Positions 1-7,002 of a stretch of DNA of 12,779 nt are shown here, in pieces. Made by a program: the position numbers and the translations under genes. Below the pieces are notes generated by a model. That model was not told the DNA's origin and did not search any database. It saw only the letters and a program-made list of their open reading frames with translations. Position 1 is the first letter of the stretch. The number at the start of each line of letters is the position of its first letter. Source of the DNA: Microbacteriaceae bacterium (lineage in GTDB: Bacteria > Actinomycetota > Actinomycetes > Actinomycetales > Microbacteriaceae); NCBI GenBank assembly GCA_947454285.1, contig CANGJO010000021.1, positions 1 to 12,779 on the forward strand, in the 5' to 3' direction.

Positions 1-74
1 ACCTCAACCTCAATGGTTGGGTTTCCGCGTGAGTCAAGAATCTCGCGTGCGCCAATGGCTTCAATGATTGACAA
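1..74 (-). CDS. eno: Enolase, N-terminal fragment (runs off window)
   Basis: Enolase converts 2-phosphoglycerate to phosphoenolpyruvate in glycolysis, in the cytoplasm. Only the first 24 codons are present; the gene continues past base 1. The translation MSIIEAIGAREILDSRGNPT followed by IEVE is the highly conserved enolase N-terminus (I-x-A-R-E-I-L-D-S-R-G-N-P-T). The start is a TTG at 74..72, chosen because a good Shine-Dalgarno sequence AAGGAG (85..80) sits five bases upstream and because no in-frame ATG or GTG precedes the conserved block. The gene lies downstream of hisS with a 73-base gap, so it may have its own promoter. Identification is secure from the motif; catalytic residues are outside the window. 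Confidence 0.95.
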   Translation of the reverse strand, partial: MSIIEAIGAREILDSRGNPTIEVE

Positions 75-79
75 GATGT

Positions 80-85
80 CTCCTT
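80..85 (-). promoter_or_regulatory. Ribosome binding site of eno (fixes TTG start)
   Basis: AAGGAG on the minus strand, five bases before the TTG at 74..72. It is one of the clearest Shine-Dalgarno sequences in the window and supports TTG initiation of enolase. Confidence 0.7.
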
Positions 86-110
86 ATTTGGGCTGTGATA
101 GACGCGCCAA

Positions 111-132
111 AACGACGCGAAAAAACGTCGTT
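111..132 (-). terminator. Possible weak hairpin between hisS and eno
   Basis: A perfect 7-bp inverted repeat (AACGACG at 111..117, CGTCGTT at 126..132) with an 8-base loop lies 15 bases after the hisS stop. On the minus strand the loop is T-rich and only a few T residues follow the stem, so it lacks the run of U expected for a strong intrinsic terminator. It could attenuate read-through from hisS into eno or be incidental. The rest of the 73-base gap shows no convincing -35/-10 pair. Confidence 0.3.
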
Positions 133-147
133 GTAATAGGTCTTAGT

Positions 148-1380
148 TTAGGCGATTGGCTTGATGTCGAGGCTCTCGAAGCTGTTCGAGTCCGCGCCCA
201 CCGTGGCAAAGTGCGTAAATCCCTGCTCGGCAAGGCTATCCAGCAGCAGATTCAGCTTCTTTGGGCGTTGCTCCAGACGCACGCCATAGCCGTGTTCAAA
301 CAGGTCCTTTTGACGAGCCAGTGCAACACCGATAGTTCCGGCGCTGGTGTCATCGAGCACTAGAACTAAGCGCATGGGCGGCTTGCTAACCAAGGTGTCT
401 GGCACCAGGTCAACTGCACGTTCAAAACCAATCGAGATACCCACGGCCGGAACGTCTTCACCGGTCCAGCGACCAATCATTCCGTCGTAGCGACCGCCAC
501 CACCGATCGATGATCCAGACTCCGGGTGTTCGATTTCAAAAATTGTTCCGGTGTAGTAACCCATTCCGCGAACCAGAGTTGGATCAAAGCGCAAACGGCC
601 CTTGCCAAAGCGTGATTCAACCGCTGCAAAAATTTCTTGTAGTTCTGCAGGAGTTTCAAGATCTGATTTCAGTGAGGCCAACCAACCGGTTGCGGTCTCG
701 GCAACCTTGGCACCAAACTTTTCGCCAAGTTCCTTGACCACTCCCTCGGCAAATATTTTGTCTAACTTGTCGATGATGATCATTGCGGCTGATTTGCCGT
801 CTTCTGGGATTCCAAGACCGTCAAGCAAATTAGCAAGTAACACTCGGTGGTTCACTCGAATAATTGCGTCGCTCAGGTGAATTGATTCAAGCGCTTCAAG
901 AGAAGAAACAAGGATGTCGATCTCGGCAAGGACTGACGAATCACCAATGATGTCAATATCGCACTGAATAAACTGACGGTAGCGACCCTTTTGTGGGCGC
1001 TCTGCTCGCCAAACCGGACCAGTTTGAATTGCCTTGAAAACCTTTGGCAACTTTGCGCGATTGGTTGCGTAGTAACGAGTCAGCGGAACTGTTAGGTCGT
1101 AGCGCAAACCAAGGTCCGCAAGATTGTCGCCATCGGTGTTGGCTTCAAGGGAGCGCTCAAGTTCTTCGCCGCGCTTCATCACGCGGAAGGCAAGCTTTTC
1201 GTTGTCGCCGCCCTGACCAGAGGTCAGACGTTCAAGATCTTCAAGCGCCGGAGTTTCAATTTCTTGAAATCCGTGTGAAAGGTAGGTGCCGCGAATGGTG
1301 TTCAGCACGATATCGCGCTTGAGCTTTTCTACGGGTAGAAAATCGCGCATGCCACGGGGTGGGTGCACGTCTTTAGCCAT
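148..1380 (-). CDS. hisS: Histidyl-tRNA synthetase
   Basis: Class II aminoacyl-tRNA synthetase that charges tRNA-His with histidine in the cytoplasm. The 410 residues show the catalytic core in order: motif 1 region near 36-48 (HGFQEIETPALED), LRYDLTVPLTRY at 92-103, motif 2 at about 121-146 (VWRAERPQKGRYRQF then QCDIDIIG), the HisA motif LVRGMGYYTGTIFEI at 269-283, GGGGRYDG at 293-300, and motif 3 (AVGISIGFERAVDLV) at 312-326. The HisA motif and GGGGRYDG favour a true synthetase over the HisZ paralogue. LRYDLTVP and QCDIDIIG resemble eukaryotic/archaeal HisRS more than the common bacterial LRPEGT type. The C-terminal anticodon-binding domain (about 335-410) is rather short. The ATG start has no Shine-Dalgarno sequence; a TANNNT hexamer six bases upstream suggests a leaderless transcript. 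It follows mazG after 25 bases. Confidence 0.95.
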   Translation of the reverse strand: MAKDVHPPRGMRDFLPVEKLKRDIVLNTIRGTYLSHGFQEIETPALEDLERLTSGQGGDNEKLAFRVMKRGEELERSLEANTDGDNLADLGLRYDLTVPLTRYYATNRAKLPKVFKAIQTGPVWRAERPQKGRYRQFIQCDIDIIGDSSVLAEIDILVSSLEALESIHLSDAIIRVNHRVLLANLLDGLGIPEDGKSAAMIIIDKLDKIFAEGVVKELGEKFGAKVAETATGWLASLKSDLETPAELQEIFAAVESRFGKGRLRFDPTLVRGMGYYTGTIFEIEHPESGSSIGGGGRYDGMIGRWTGEDVPAVGISIGFERAVDLVPDTLVSKPPMRLVLVLDDTSAGTIGVALARQKDLFEHGYGVRLEQRPKKLNLLLDSLAEQGFTHFATVGADSNSFESLDIKPIA

Positions 1381-1386
1381 GGCCCA

Positions 1387-1392
1387 AGTTTA
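1387..1392 (-). promoter_or_regulatory. Candidate -10 element for leaderless hisS mRNA
   Basis: TAAACT on the minus strand fits the actinobacterial -10 consensus TANNNT and ends exactly six bases before the hisS ATG (1380). That would place the transcription start at or next to the start codon. No Shine-Dalgarno sequence is visible before hisS and no good -35 is seen, both compatible with a leaderless promoter. This is inference from position and sequence only; a chance match is possible. Confidence 0.35.
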
Positions 1393-1405
1393 CTGGGCGG
1401 GTTGG

Positions 1406-2104
1406 TTATTCCGACGGAAGCGCGATTACGCCGGCATCGGATGCATCGTCGAGTTCAACCTCGCGAATTTCAACCTGAAGTTCTTTAACCGCGCCACGAA
1501 GTGCGCCCTCGGCATCGATTCCGGCGGCACGTGCCGATGAAACCATCGCCAACAAAATTGCACCCAGCTCTGCCTCGTTGGTCACGCTAAACGGACCGGG
1601 AGCATTTGCATCTAACAGGCCAATCTTTTCCGCCTTGCCAATCACCTTGTCGGCCAGCGCCAAAGCCGGCAGGTGCTGCGGAATGCCATCCAACACCGAT
1701 GATCGTTCTGGCTTCTCACGCTTCTTGTGATCGTCCCAGTTGACCATTACGTCTTCCCCGGTTTCTGCCTTGTACTTCTCAAGTTCTTCGGCGTTGCCAA
1801 AAACGTGTGGGTGACGGCCAACCATTTTCTTGATCGAAAGTTCGGCCACATCTTGAATGTCAAACTTCTCGCCAAGTGAACCGTGTTCGGCAAGATCGCT
1901 GTGGAAGACCACGTGGTACAAAACATCACCAAGCTCTTCAAGAACCTCATCGCGGTTGCCAGATTCAATGGCATCAACCAGCTCGTAGACCTCTTCGATC
2001 AGGTACTTCACCAGTGACTGGTGAGTCTGCTCGGCATCCCAAGGACAGCCGCCCGGGCCACGAAGTTTTGCCGCAACGGCAATCAGTTCATCAAGCTTGG
2101 TCAT
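1406..2104 (-). CDS. mazG: MazG-family nucleoside triphosphate pyrophosphohydrolase
   Basis: MazG hydrolyses (d)NTPs to NMP and pyrophosphate and is thought to clean the nucleotide pool of damaged or non-canonical nucleotides. The 232-residue protein begins with the family block LRGPGGCPWDAEQTHQS (14-30), followed by the Mg-binding signature: E37, E38 and E41 of EEVYE, then E57 and D60 of EELGD. GRHPHVFG and VNWDDHKKREK come next, as in other bacterial MazG proteins. The second half (about 140-232) is shorter and lacks a clear second catalytic motif, as is common in actinobacteria. The ATG start lies inside the 3' end of mfd with a 14-base overlap, so translation is probably coupled; the Shine-Dalgarno sequence is weak. 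hisS follows after 25 bases. Confidence 0.95.
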   Translation of the reverse strand: MTKLDELIAVAAKLRGPGGCPWDAEQTHQSLVKYLIEEVYELVDAIESGNRDEVLEELGDVLYHVVFHSDLAEHGSLGEKFDIQDVAELSIKKMVGRHPHVFGNAEELEKYKAETGEDVMVNWDDHKKREKPERSSVLDGIPQHLPALALADKVIGKAEKIGLLDANAPGPFSVTNEAELGAILLAMVSSARAAGIDAEGALRGAVKELQVEIREVELDDASDAGVIALPSE

Positions 2105-5100
2105 TTTTACTACTTTCGGTGTTTGAAAAAACCTTAGCCAATAAGCCCCAAGCCCATTGGATGATGGCGGTGTCGCGAAGTGGTTCGAAGTTCTCGTCGC
2201 GTGGTGCGGTGATCAGCAAAGTTTGTGCCGACTGCAAATACTTGGTGCCTTGGTAAAGGCTGGCGATACGTACCTGTTCAGATTCGGTTAGATCAACTGG
2301 CTGCAACTTTGCCTGCAGACCAAGCACGTTGAAATCTTTTAGGCCAAGGCGGTTTGCCTTCTGACGCAATTCGGTTACGTCAATCAAATTCTTAACCGGA
2401 TCAGGAGCGGCACCGTATCGGTCTTCTAGTTCGGCAAGAATTGCATCAAGTTGCGCACGAGTGCCGCGCTCACCGCTGGCTGCAGAAAGCTTGTGGTACG
2501 CCTCAAGACGAAGTCGCTCGCTATCAACGTAGGTGTTTGGAATGTGCGCATCAACCGGCAGTTCCAACTTCAACTCGGCCGGCGACTCTGTCTTAATTCC
2601 CTTGAACTCGGAAACCGCTTCGCCAATCATTCGCAGGTACAAATCAAAACCAACACCGGCGATGTGACCGGACTGCTCGCCACCAAGTAAGTTTCCGGCA
2701 CCGCGAATTTCTAGGTCCTTGAGAGCAACCTGCATACCGGCACCAAGTTCGTTGTTCTGCGCGATGGTTGCCAGGCGATCATGCGCTGTCTCAGTTAGTG
2801 GCTTGCTTGGGTCGTAGAAGAAGTAGGCGTAGGCGCGTTCACGGCTGCGGCCCACTCGCCCGCGAATCTGGTGCAACTGACTGAGGCCAAAGTTTTCTGC
2901 GCGATCAACAATCAAGGTGTTCGCGTTAGGAATATCGATTCCGGTTTCGATGATCGTGGTTGAGATGAGCACGTCAAACTTTCGTTCCCAAAAATCAACC
3001 ACCACTTGCTCAAGCGCGCCCTCAGACATTTGACCGTGAGCAACAGCAATGCGAGCCTCTGGCACTAGCTCGGCCAGTTGATTGGCAACTGCCTCGATAG
3101 TGCTCACGCGGTTGTGCACAAAGAAGACCTGACCCTCGCGAATTAGCTCACGACGAATTGCTGCGGCAACCTGCTTTTCGCTGTAGCCACCAATGTAGGT
3201 AAGGATTGGGTGGCGCTCCTCAGGCGGAGTCGCCAGCGTTGACATCTCGCGAATTCCGGTGATTGCCATCTCTAGCGTTCGTGGAATTGGCGTGGCCGAC
3301 ATCGAAAGAATGTCAACGTTGGTCTTTAGTTCTTTGAGCTTCTCTTTGTGTTCCACACCAAAGCGCTGTTCCTCATCGATGATTACCAAACCAAGCTGGC
3401 GGAACTTCACATTCTTTGAAAGCAATCGGTGGGTGCCAATCACCATGTCAACGCTGCCGTTTTCTAGACCCTCAAGAGTTTCTTTCACTTCCTTGGCGCT
3501 TTGAAAACGTGAGAGCGAGCGAACGGTAACCGGGAATCCGGCGTAGCGTGCTTCGAAGGTATCGGTGTGCTGACGAACCAGAAGCGTGGTTGGCACCAGC
3601 ATTGCAACCTGCTTGCCATCCTGGATTGCCTTGAACGCGGCGCGAACCGCAACCTCTGTCTTGCCGTAGCCAACGTCACCGGCAAGTAATCGGTCCATTG
3701 GAATTTCTTTTTCCATGTCGCGTTTTACTTCGTCAATGGTGGTGAGCTGATCCGGAGTCTCGGCGAAAGCAAACGCTTCTTCGAGTTCGTGCTGCCATGG
3801 AGTGTCTGGGCCAAACGCGTGACCGCGCGACTTCATGCGTGCCGAATAAAGCTTGACCAGGTCAATTGCAATCTTGCGAATTGCCTTGCGGGCATTGCCC
3901 TTCACCTTGGCCCAGTCACTGCCACCCATCTTGGAAAGCACCGGAGCTTCGCCGCCCACGTATCGGGTTAGTAAATCAAGCTGGTCGGTAGGCACAAACA
4001 ATGTGTCGCCCGGGTAACCGCGTTTTGAAGGCGCGTACTCGATCAAAAGATATTCGCGTTGGTGTTGCTGGCGACCCACGCCGCTGGTGCGTTCAACCAA
4101 TTCCACGAAACGCCCAATGCCGTGCGTTTCGTGCACCACGTAATCGCCCTGCTTCAAGCTCAGCGGGTCAACCGCCTGGCCACGCTTGCTGGCAAGCTTG
4201 CGCACCTGCGGACTTACATACACCGATGACTTGCCATAGAACTCAGCCTCAGTGATGACGATAGTTTTGCTGTCTGGTGCAGTGAATCCCTTGCGCAGAT
4301 TTCCCTGAGCCACTTGAGCGTTGATACCAACCGCGTTTAGTTGTTCGTTCAGACGCTCAACGGTTCCGTGACCCTCGGCAACCACGATTACCTGTTGCCC
4401 CTGCTTGGACTGATCTTCAAGCCACTCGAGCGCGGTGGTATCAAGTCCCTTGAAGTTTGGAATCTCAAAAAGATTTAGGTTCACCAGCGAATCGTCGTCG
4501 GCACCAAATTGCGAAACGGTAATTAGCGCACGACCGGCGAGTGCATCTTTGAATTGTGAAAGGTCAATGAAACCACCGTCACTCAAATCAAGTGGTGCCT
4601 GGGCGCCTTCAACTGCGGCGTCCCATGCCGCGTGGAGAAATTCTTCGTTGGTCTCAACCAGGTTGGCAGCGCGAGCAGCGGATTTTTCTGGCGAAAGCAA
4701 TACTGCAAGCGCGCTTGTAGGCAAGTAATCGGTGAACGGCACCATTGCGTCTACCAAAACCGGAGCAAGAGATTCCATGCCGTCAACCGGAATGCCCTCG
4801 GCGATCTTGGCGAGCATGGTTGAAATGTTTGGAAACTCGTGAAGCATTTCACGCGCGCGACCGGCAACACTCGGCGTGATGATGATCTCGCGTGCCGGAT
4901 AGATGTCGATGGCATCGATTTTTGCGCCGGCATCCTCGCCGGTGATAGTTCGTTGATCGGCAACGCTAAAGATACGAAGGTCGTCTAGTTCATCGCCAAA
5001 GAATTCCAGACGCATCGCGTGTTCGGCAGTGGTTGGAAAAATATCCAGGATTCCACCGCGCACCGCAAACTCGCCACGGCGGGTGACCATATCTACTCGC

Positions 5101-5666
5101 TGGTAGGCCAACTCAACTAACTTGAGCGAAAGCTCAAACAGTAGGTAGTCATTGCCGCACTCAAGTTTTAGTGGCGGGTGGTTGGCCAACCCGGCAACCA
5201 CCGGCTGCAGAACCGCACGAACCGATGCCAAAACAAATACCGAGTGATCAAGTTTCTTTTTCTCAATCAGAGCCGAGATTTCGTTCAATCGGTGTAGCAC
5301 CTGAAGGCGCTTGCCAACTGTTTCTGGGCTTGGGCTCAGGCGCTCGTGCGGCAGGGTCTCCCACGAAGGGAACTCCAGAATCTCCGATTCCGGTGAAAGC
5401 GACTTGAGTGCCGCAGCTACGTCTTCGGCCTCGCGACCGGTGGCAACCACCACAAGCTGCACCTGTGCCAGCTTGGCATCGTGTCTAAATTGGTTGATTA
5501 CTTCAAGCACCGGAGCGTGAGCACCTTGCGGAGCAACGATGTCGATGCGGGAGTTTTTTATCTTGGCCTGCAGTGCGGCGAAGGGATATCCTTCTGAAAT
5601 GAGCGCGGCAAGGCGCGACAGGGCCTTGAGATTTTCTACACTCACAGGGGTAAGTCTAAGTTGCAA
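2091..5666 (-). CDS. mfd: Transcription-repair coupling factor Mfd
   Basis: Mfd is an ATP-driven DNA translocase that removes RNA polymerase stalled at lesions and recruits UvrA for nucleotide excision repair. The 1191 residues give the full domain set: UvrB-like N-terminal module (about 1-370, with GEFAVRGGILDIFP at 198-211), CarD-like RNA polymerase-interacting domain (about 501-575, with GDYVVHETHGIGRF), and the helicase/translocase core with Walker A GDVGYGKT (663-670), the DEEQ box (764-767), SATPIPRT (790-797) and motif VI HQIRGRVGRS (932-941). The TRG and C-terminal UvrA-masking regions follow. The start is TTG at 5666..5664, preceded by AAAGGG; the alternative GTG at codon 8 has no Shine-Dalgarno sequence, so TTG is preferred but not certain. 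mfd follows pth by 32 bases and overlaps mazG. Confidence 0.97.
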   Translation of the reverse strand: MQLRLTPVSVENLKALSRLAALISEGYPFAALQAKIKNSRIDIVAPQGAHAPVLEVINQFRHDAKLAQVQLVVVATGREAEDVAAALKSLSPESEILEFPSWETLPHERLSPSPETVGKRLQVLHRLNEISALIEKKKLDHSVFVLASVRAVLQPVVAGLANHPPLKLECGNDYLLFELSLKLVELAYQRVDMVTRRGEFAVRGGILDIFPTTAEHAMRLEFFGDELDDLRIFSVADQRTITGEDAGAKIDAIDIYPAREIIITPSVAGRAREMLHEFPNISTMLAKIAEGIPVDGMESLAPVLVDAMVPFTDYLPTSALAVLLSPEKSAARAANLVETNEEFLHAAWDAAVEGAQAPLDLSDGGFIDLSQFKDALAGRALITVSQFGADDDSLVNLNLFEIPNFKGLDTTALEWLEDQSKQGQQVIVVAEGHGTVERLNEQLNAVGINAQVAQGNLRKGFTAPDSKTIVITEAEFYGKSSVYVSPQVRKLASKRGQAVDPLSLKQGDYVVHETHGIGRFVELVERTSGVGRQQHQREYLLIEYAPSKRGYPGDTLFVPTDQLDLLTRYVGGEAPVLSKMGGSDWAKVKGNARKAIRKIAIDLVKLYSARMKSRGHAFGPDTPWQHELEEAFAFAETPDQLTTIDEVKRDMEKEIPMDRLLAGDVGYGKTEVAVRAAFKAIQDGKQVAMLVPTTLLVRQHTDTFEARYAGFPVTVRSLSRFQSAKEVKETLEGLENGSVDMVIGTHRLLSKNVKFRQLGLVIIDEEQRFGVEHKEKLKELKTNVDILSMSATPIPRTLEMAITGIREMSTLATPPEERHPILTYIGGYSEKQVAAAIRRELIREGQVFFVHNRVSTIEAVANQLAELVPEARIAVAHGQMSEGALEQVVVDFWERKFDVLISTTIIETGIDIPNANTLIVDRAENFGLSQLHQIRGRVGRSRERAYAYFFYDPSKPLTETAHDRLATIAQNNELGAGMQVALKDLEIRGAGNLLGGEQSGHIAGVGFDLYLRMIGEAVSEFKGIKTESPAELKLELPVDAHIPNTYVDSERLRLEAYHKLSAASGERGTRAQLDAILAELEDRYGAAPDPVKNLIDVTELRQKANRLGLKDFNVLGLQAKLQPVDLTESEQVRIASLYQGTKYLQSAQTLLITAPRDENFEPLRDTAIIQWAWGLLAKVFSNTESSKNDQA

Positions 5667-5670
5667 TAAG

Positions 5671-5676
5671 CCCTTT
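5671..5676 (-). promoter_or_regulatory. Ribosome binding site of mfd (supports TTG start)
   Basis: AAAGGG on the minus strand, four bases before the TTG at 5666..5664. Spacing is a little short, but no comparable sequence precedes the alternative GTG at codon 8. Confidence 0.45.
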
Positions 5677-5698
5677 AGGGAATTTGTAAATTGCCGGG

Positions 5699-6283
5699 TT
5701 AGGCCTTTGGGTTAATTTTGTTTTGCGCGTCCAGCACGCCAGAGCGCACGATCTCTTCAACGGCATCTGCGGCAAGCTCCAGAGTCAGCGGCAAGTTCTT
5801 GCGCTCAGTTGAATTGAAATCCTTTAGTACAAAGTCAGCGGTGTCCATGCGGCCCGGTGGGCGACCAATGCCAATGCGCACGCGAGTGAAGTCATTTGAT
5901 CCGCACGCGGCAATAATGTCGCGAAGTCCGTTGTGTCCAGCGTGACCGCCGCCCTGTTTGATTCGAATCGTTTCGGCATCGATGTCTAACTCATCATGTA
6001 GAACGATCAAGTTTGAAAGTGGCACGTCATAGAACTTCATCAGTGATGAAACTGGCCCGCCACTGGTGTTCATGTATGAACCAGGCTTGGCCAAAATTAG
6101 TTTTGCTCCCCCGTAGCCAAGACGTGCCTCGGCTACTGCGGCATTTGATTTGTGGCTCTTGAAAGTTGCGCCAAGTCGGTCGGCCAACACCGATAGTGCC
6201 ATCTGACCAACATTGTGTCGGTTAGCAGAATAGTCGGGCCCAGGATTCCCGAGCCCGACTATTAAGAATGCTGAAGATGACAG
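5699..6283 (-). CDS. pth: Peptidyl-tRNA hydrolase, probable CTG start
   Basis: Pth cleaves the ester bond of peptidyl-tRNAs released prematurely from ribosomes, recycling tRNA; it is normally essential. From CTG at 6283 the protein has 194 residues, the usual family length. It contains GLGNPGPDY (10-18) with N13, RHNVGQM (22-28) with H23, KPGSYMNTSG with N72, VLHDELD with D97, and GGGHAGHNGLRDI with N118, so all the expected active-site residues are present. Starting instead at the first ATG (codon 28, 6202..6200) would remove N13 and H23. Between an in-frame TGA at 6349..6347 and that ATG the frame contains no ATG, GTG or TTG. CTG 6283..6281 lies one base after the rplY stop, six bases after AAAGG, and gives a normal-length N-terminus. 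A strong inverted repeat covers codons 7-18. Family assignment is certain; the start codon is inference, and a sequence error at the start codon is the main alternative. Confidence 0.9.
   Translation of the reverse strand: MSSSAFLIVGLGNPGPDYSANRHNVGQMALSVLADRLGATFKSHKSNAAVAEARLGYGGAKLILAKPGSYMNTSGGPVSSLMKFYDVPLSNLIVLHDELDIDAETIRIKQGGGHAGHNGLRDIIAACGSNDFTRVRIGIGRPPGRMDTADFVLKDFNSTERKNLPLTLELAADAVEEIVRSGVLDAQNKINPKA
6229..6263 (-). repeat. Perfect 11-bp inverted repeat inside pth 5' coding region
   Basis: AATAGTCGGGC (6229..6239) is the exact reverse complement of GCCCGACTATT (6253..6263), with a 13-base loop. In the pth mRNA the stem starts 20 bases after the proposed CTG start and covers the codons for the conserved LIVGLGNPGPDYS segment. 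There is no U-run after the stem, so it is not a typical intrinsic terminator. It could slow or position initiating ribosomes, limit rplY read-through, or stabilise the rplY message end. Confidence 0.75.
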
Positions 6284-6284
6284 A

Positions 6285-6881
6285 TTAAGCCTTTGGAGCC
6301 TCAGCTGCAGCTGCAGCAGGAGTCTCTTCGGCGTGACCAGCCTGAGTCATAACAACAGAAGCGATTAGCTCGTTGTCAGCTAGCTCAAGCTTTGCACCAG
6401 CAGGAAGCTTGATGTCTCCTGCAAGAACGTGGTGACCTGCACCGTTGTCCTTGGTAACAAAGATTTCAACGAAGTCAGGAATGCTGGTTGCAGCAACTTC
6501 TAGCTTCACGGTCTTGTGCTCGATGTCCACGATGGTTCCAGACATTGACTCACCAACAAGGTGAACAGGAACTTCAACGTGTACGCGCTCGCCCTTTACA
6601 AGCTCAACAAGGTCGATGTGCTCAATAACCTGAGTAACTGCATCCTTGGTTGCGCTCTTTACAAGAACTGACTCTTCCTTACCGTTGATGGTTAGGTCGA
6701 TAACTGCGTTCTTGTGACGAAGAATTAGTGCAACTTCGTGAGCAGGAACGGTGATGTGGCGAGGCTCTGATCCGTGACCGTAAATAACGGCTGGAGTCTG
6801 ACCTGCTGCACGTGCCTGACGTGAAGCGCCCTTACCAAACTTGGTGCGTGGAGTACCCACAAGCTTTGCTGCTGTGTTCAT
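6285..6881 (-). CDS. rplY: 50S ribosomal protein bL25 (CTC form)
   Basis: bL25 binds 5S rRNA in the large ribosomal subunit; the longer CTC form carries an additional C-terminal domain and is linked to general stress in Bacillus. The 198 residues show the L25 N-terminal barrel (about 1-95, with GKGASRQARAAGQTPAVIYG at 16-35 and H-rich HITVPAHEV near 42-50), then the TL5/CTC C-terminal domain (about 100-180, with GERVHVEVPVHLVGE and the PDFVEIFVT-type segment), ending in an Ala-rich tail ETPAAAAAEAPKA. The tail is encoded by an alternating GCT/GCA run that appears as repeated CTGCAG. Ala codons are mostly GCA and GCT, unlike the GCC/GCG-rich neighbours, which fits high expression. A 121-base leader precedes the ATG. 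pth starts one base after the stop. Confidence 0.97.
   Translation of the reverse strand: MNTAAKLVGTPRTKFGKGASRQARAAGQTPAVIYGHGSEPRHITVPAHEVALILRHKNAVIDLTINGKEESVLVKSATKDAVTQVIEHIDLVELVKGERVHVEVPVHLVGESMSGTIVDIEHKTVKLEVAATSIPDFVEIFVTKDNGAGHHVLAGDIKLPAGAKLELADNELIASVVMTQAGHAEETPAAAAAEAPKA
6290..6294 (-). promoter_or_regulatory. Ribosome binding site supporting CTG start of pth
   Basis: AAAGG on the minus strand overlaps the last codons of rplY and lies six bases before CTG 6283..6281. The spacing is ideal, and the rplY stop codon TAA falls between it and the CTG, so terminating ribosomes could reinitiate. Confidence 0.5.
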
Positions 6882-7002
6882 GATTTCTCTTCTCTTTCTG
6901 TCAACTCAAGCGTTTTACGCGAGGACAAGTCGGAAGACTTTTTACCCCGTCGATAACGGCCCCATTTGGAGCCCTCGCCGTTGTTCTAAAGAGAGTCTAA
7001 TG
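6882..7002 (-). promoter_or_regulatory. Leader region upstream of rplY
   Basis: This 121-base gap between prs and rplY is one of the longest non-coding stretches here and is the natural place for an rplY promoter. TAAAAA- and TAAAAC-like hexamers occur on the minus strand, and a TTGACA lies 19 bases before the ATG, but I find no correctly spaced -35/-10 pair. A short hairpin AAGTC-GGAA-GACTT (6927..6940, plus-strand reading) is present; its strength is low. An A/G-rich tract (AGAGAAGAG) just before the ATG may act as the ribosome binding site. No riboswitch recognised. Confidence 0.35.

Noticed and set aside
5671..5680. CCCTTTAGGG short palindrome before mfd
   Set aside because: Only four pairs with a two-base gap; it cannot form a stable hairpin, and its AAAGGG half is better read as the ribosome binding site.
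6301..6320. CTGCAG tandem repeat
   Set aside because: It encodes the Ala-rich tail of bL25 with alternating GCT/GCA codons; it is explained by coding and is too short to call a separate repeat element.
6285..6349. Programmed frameshift from rplY into pth as an alternative to CTG initiation
   Set aside because: The pth frame is open for about 20 codons into rplY, but I see no slippery heptamer, and CTG with a well-spaced AAAGG is the simpler explanation.
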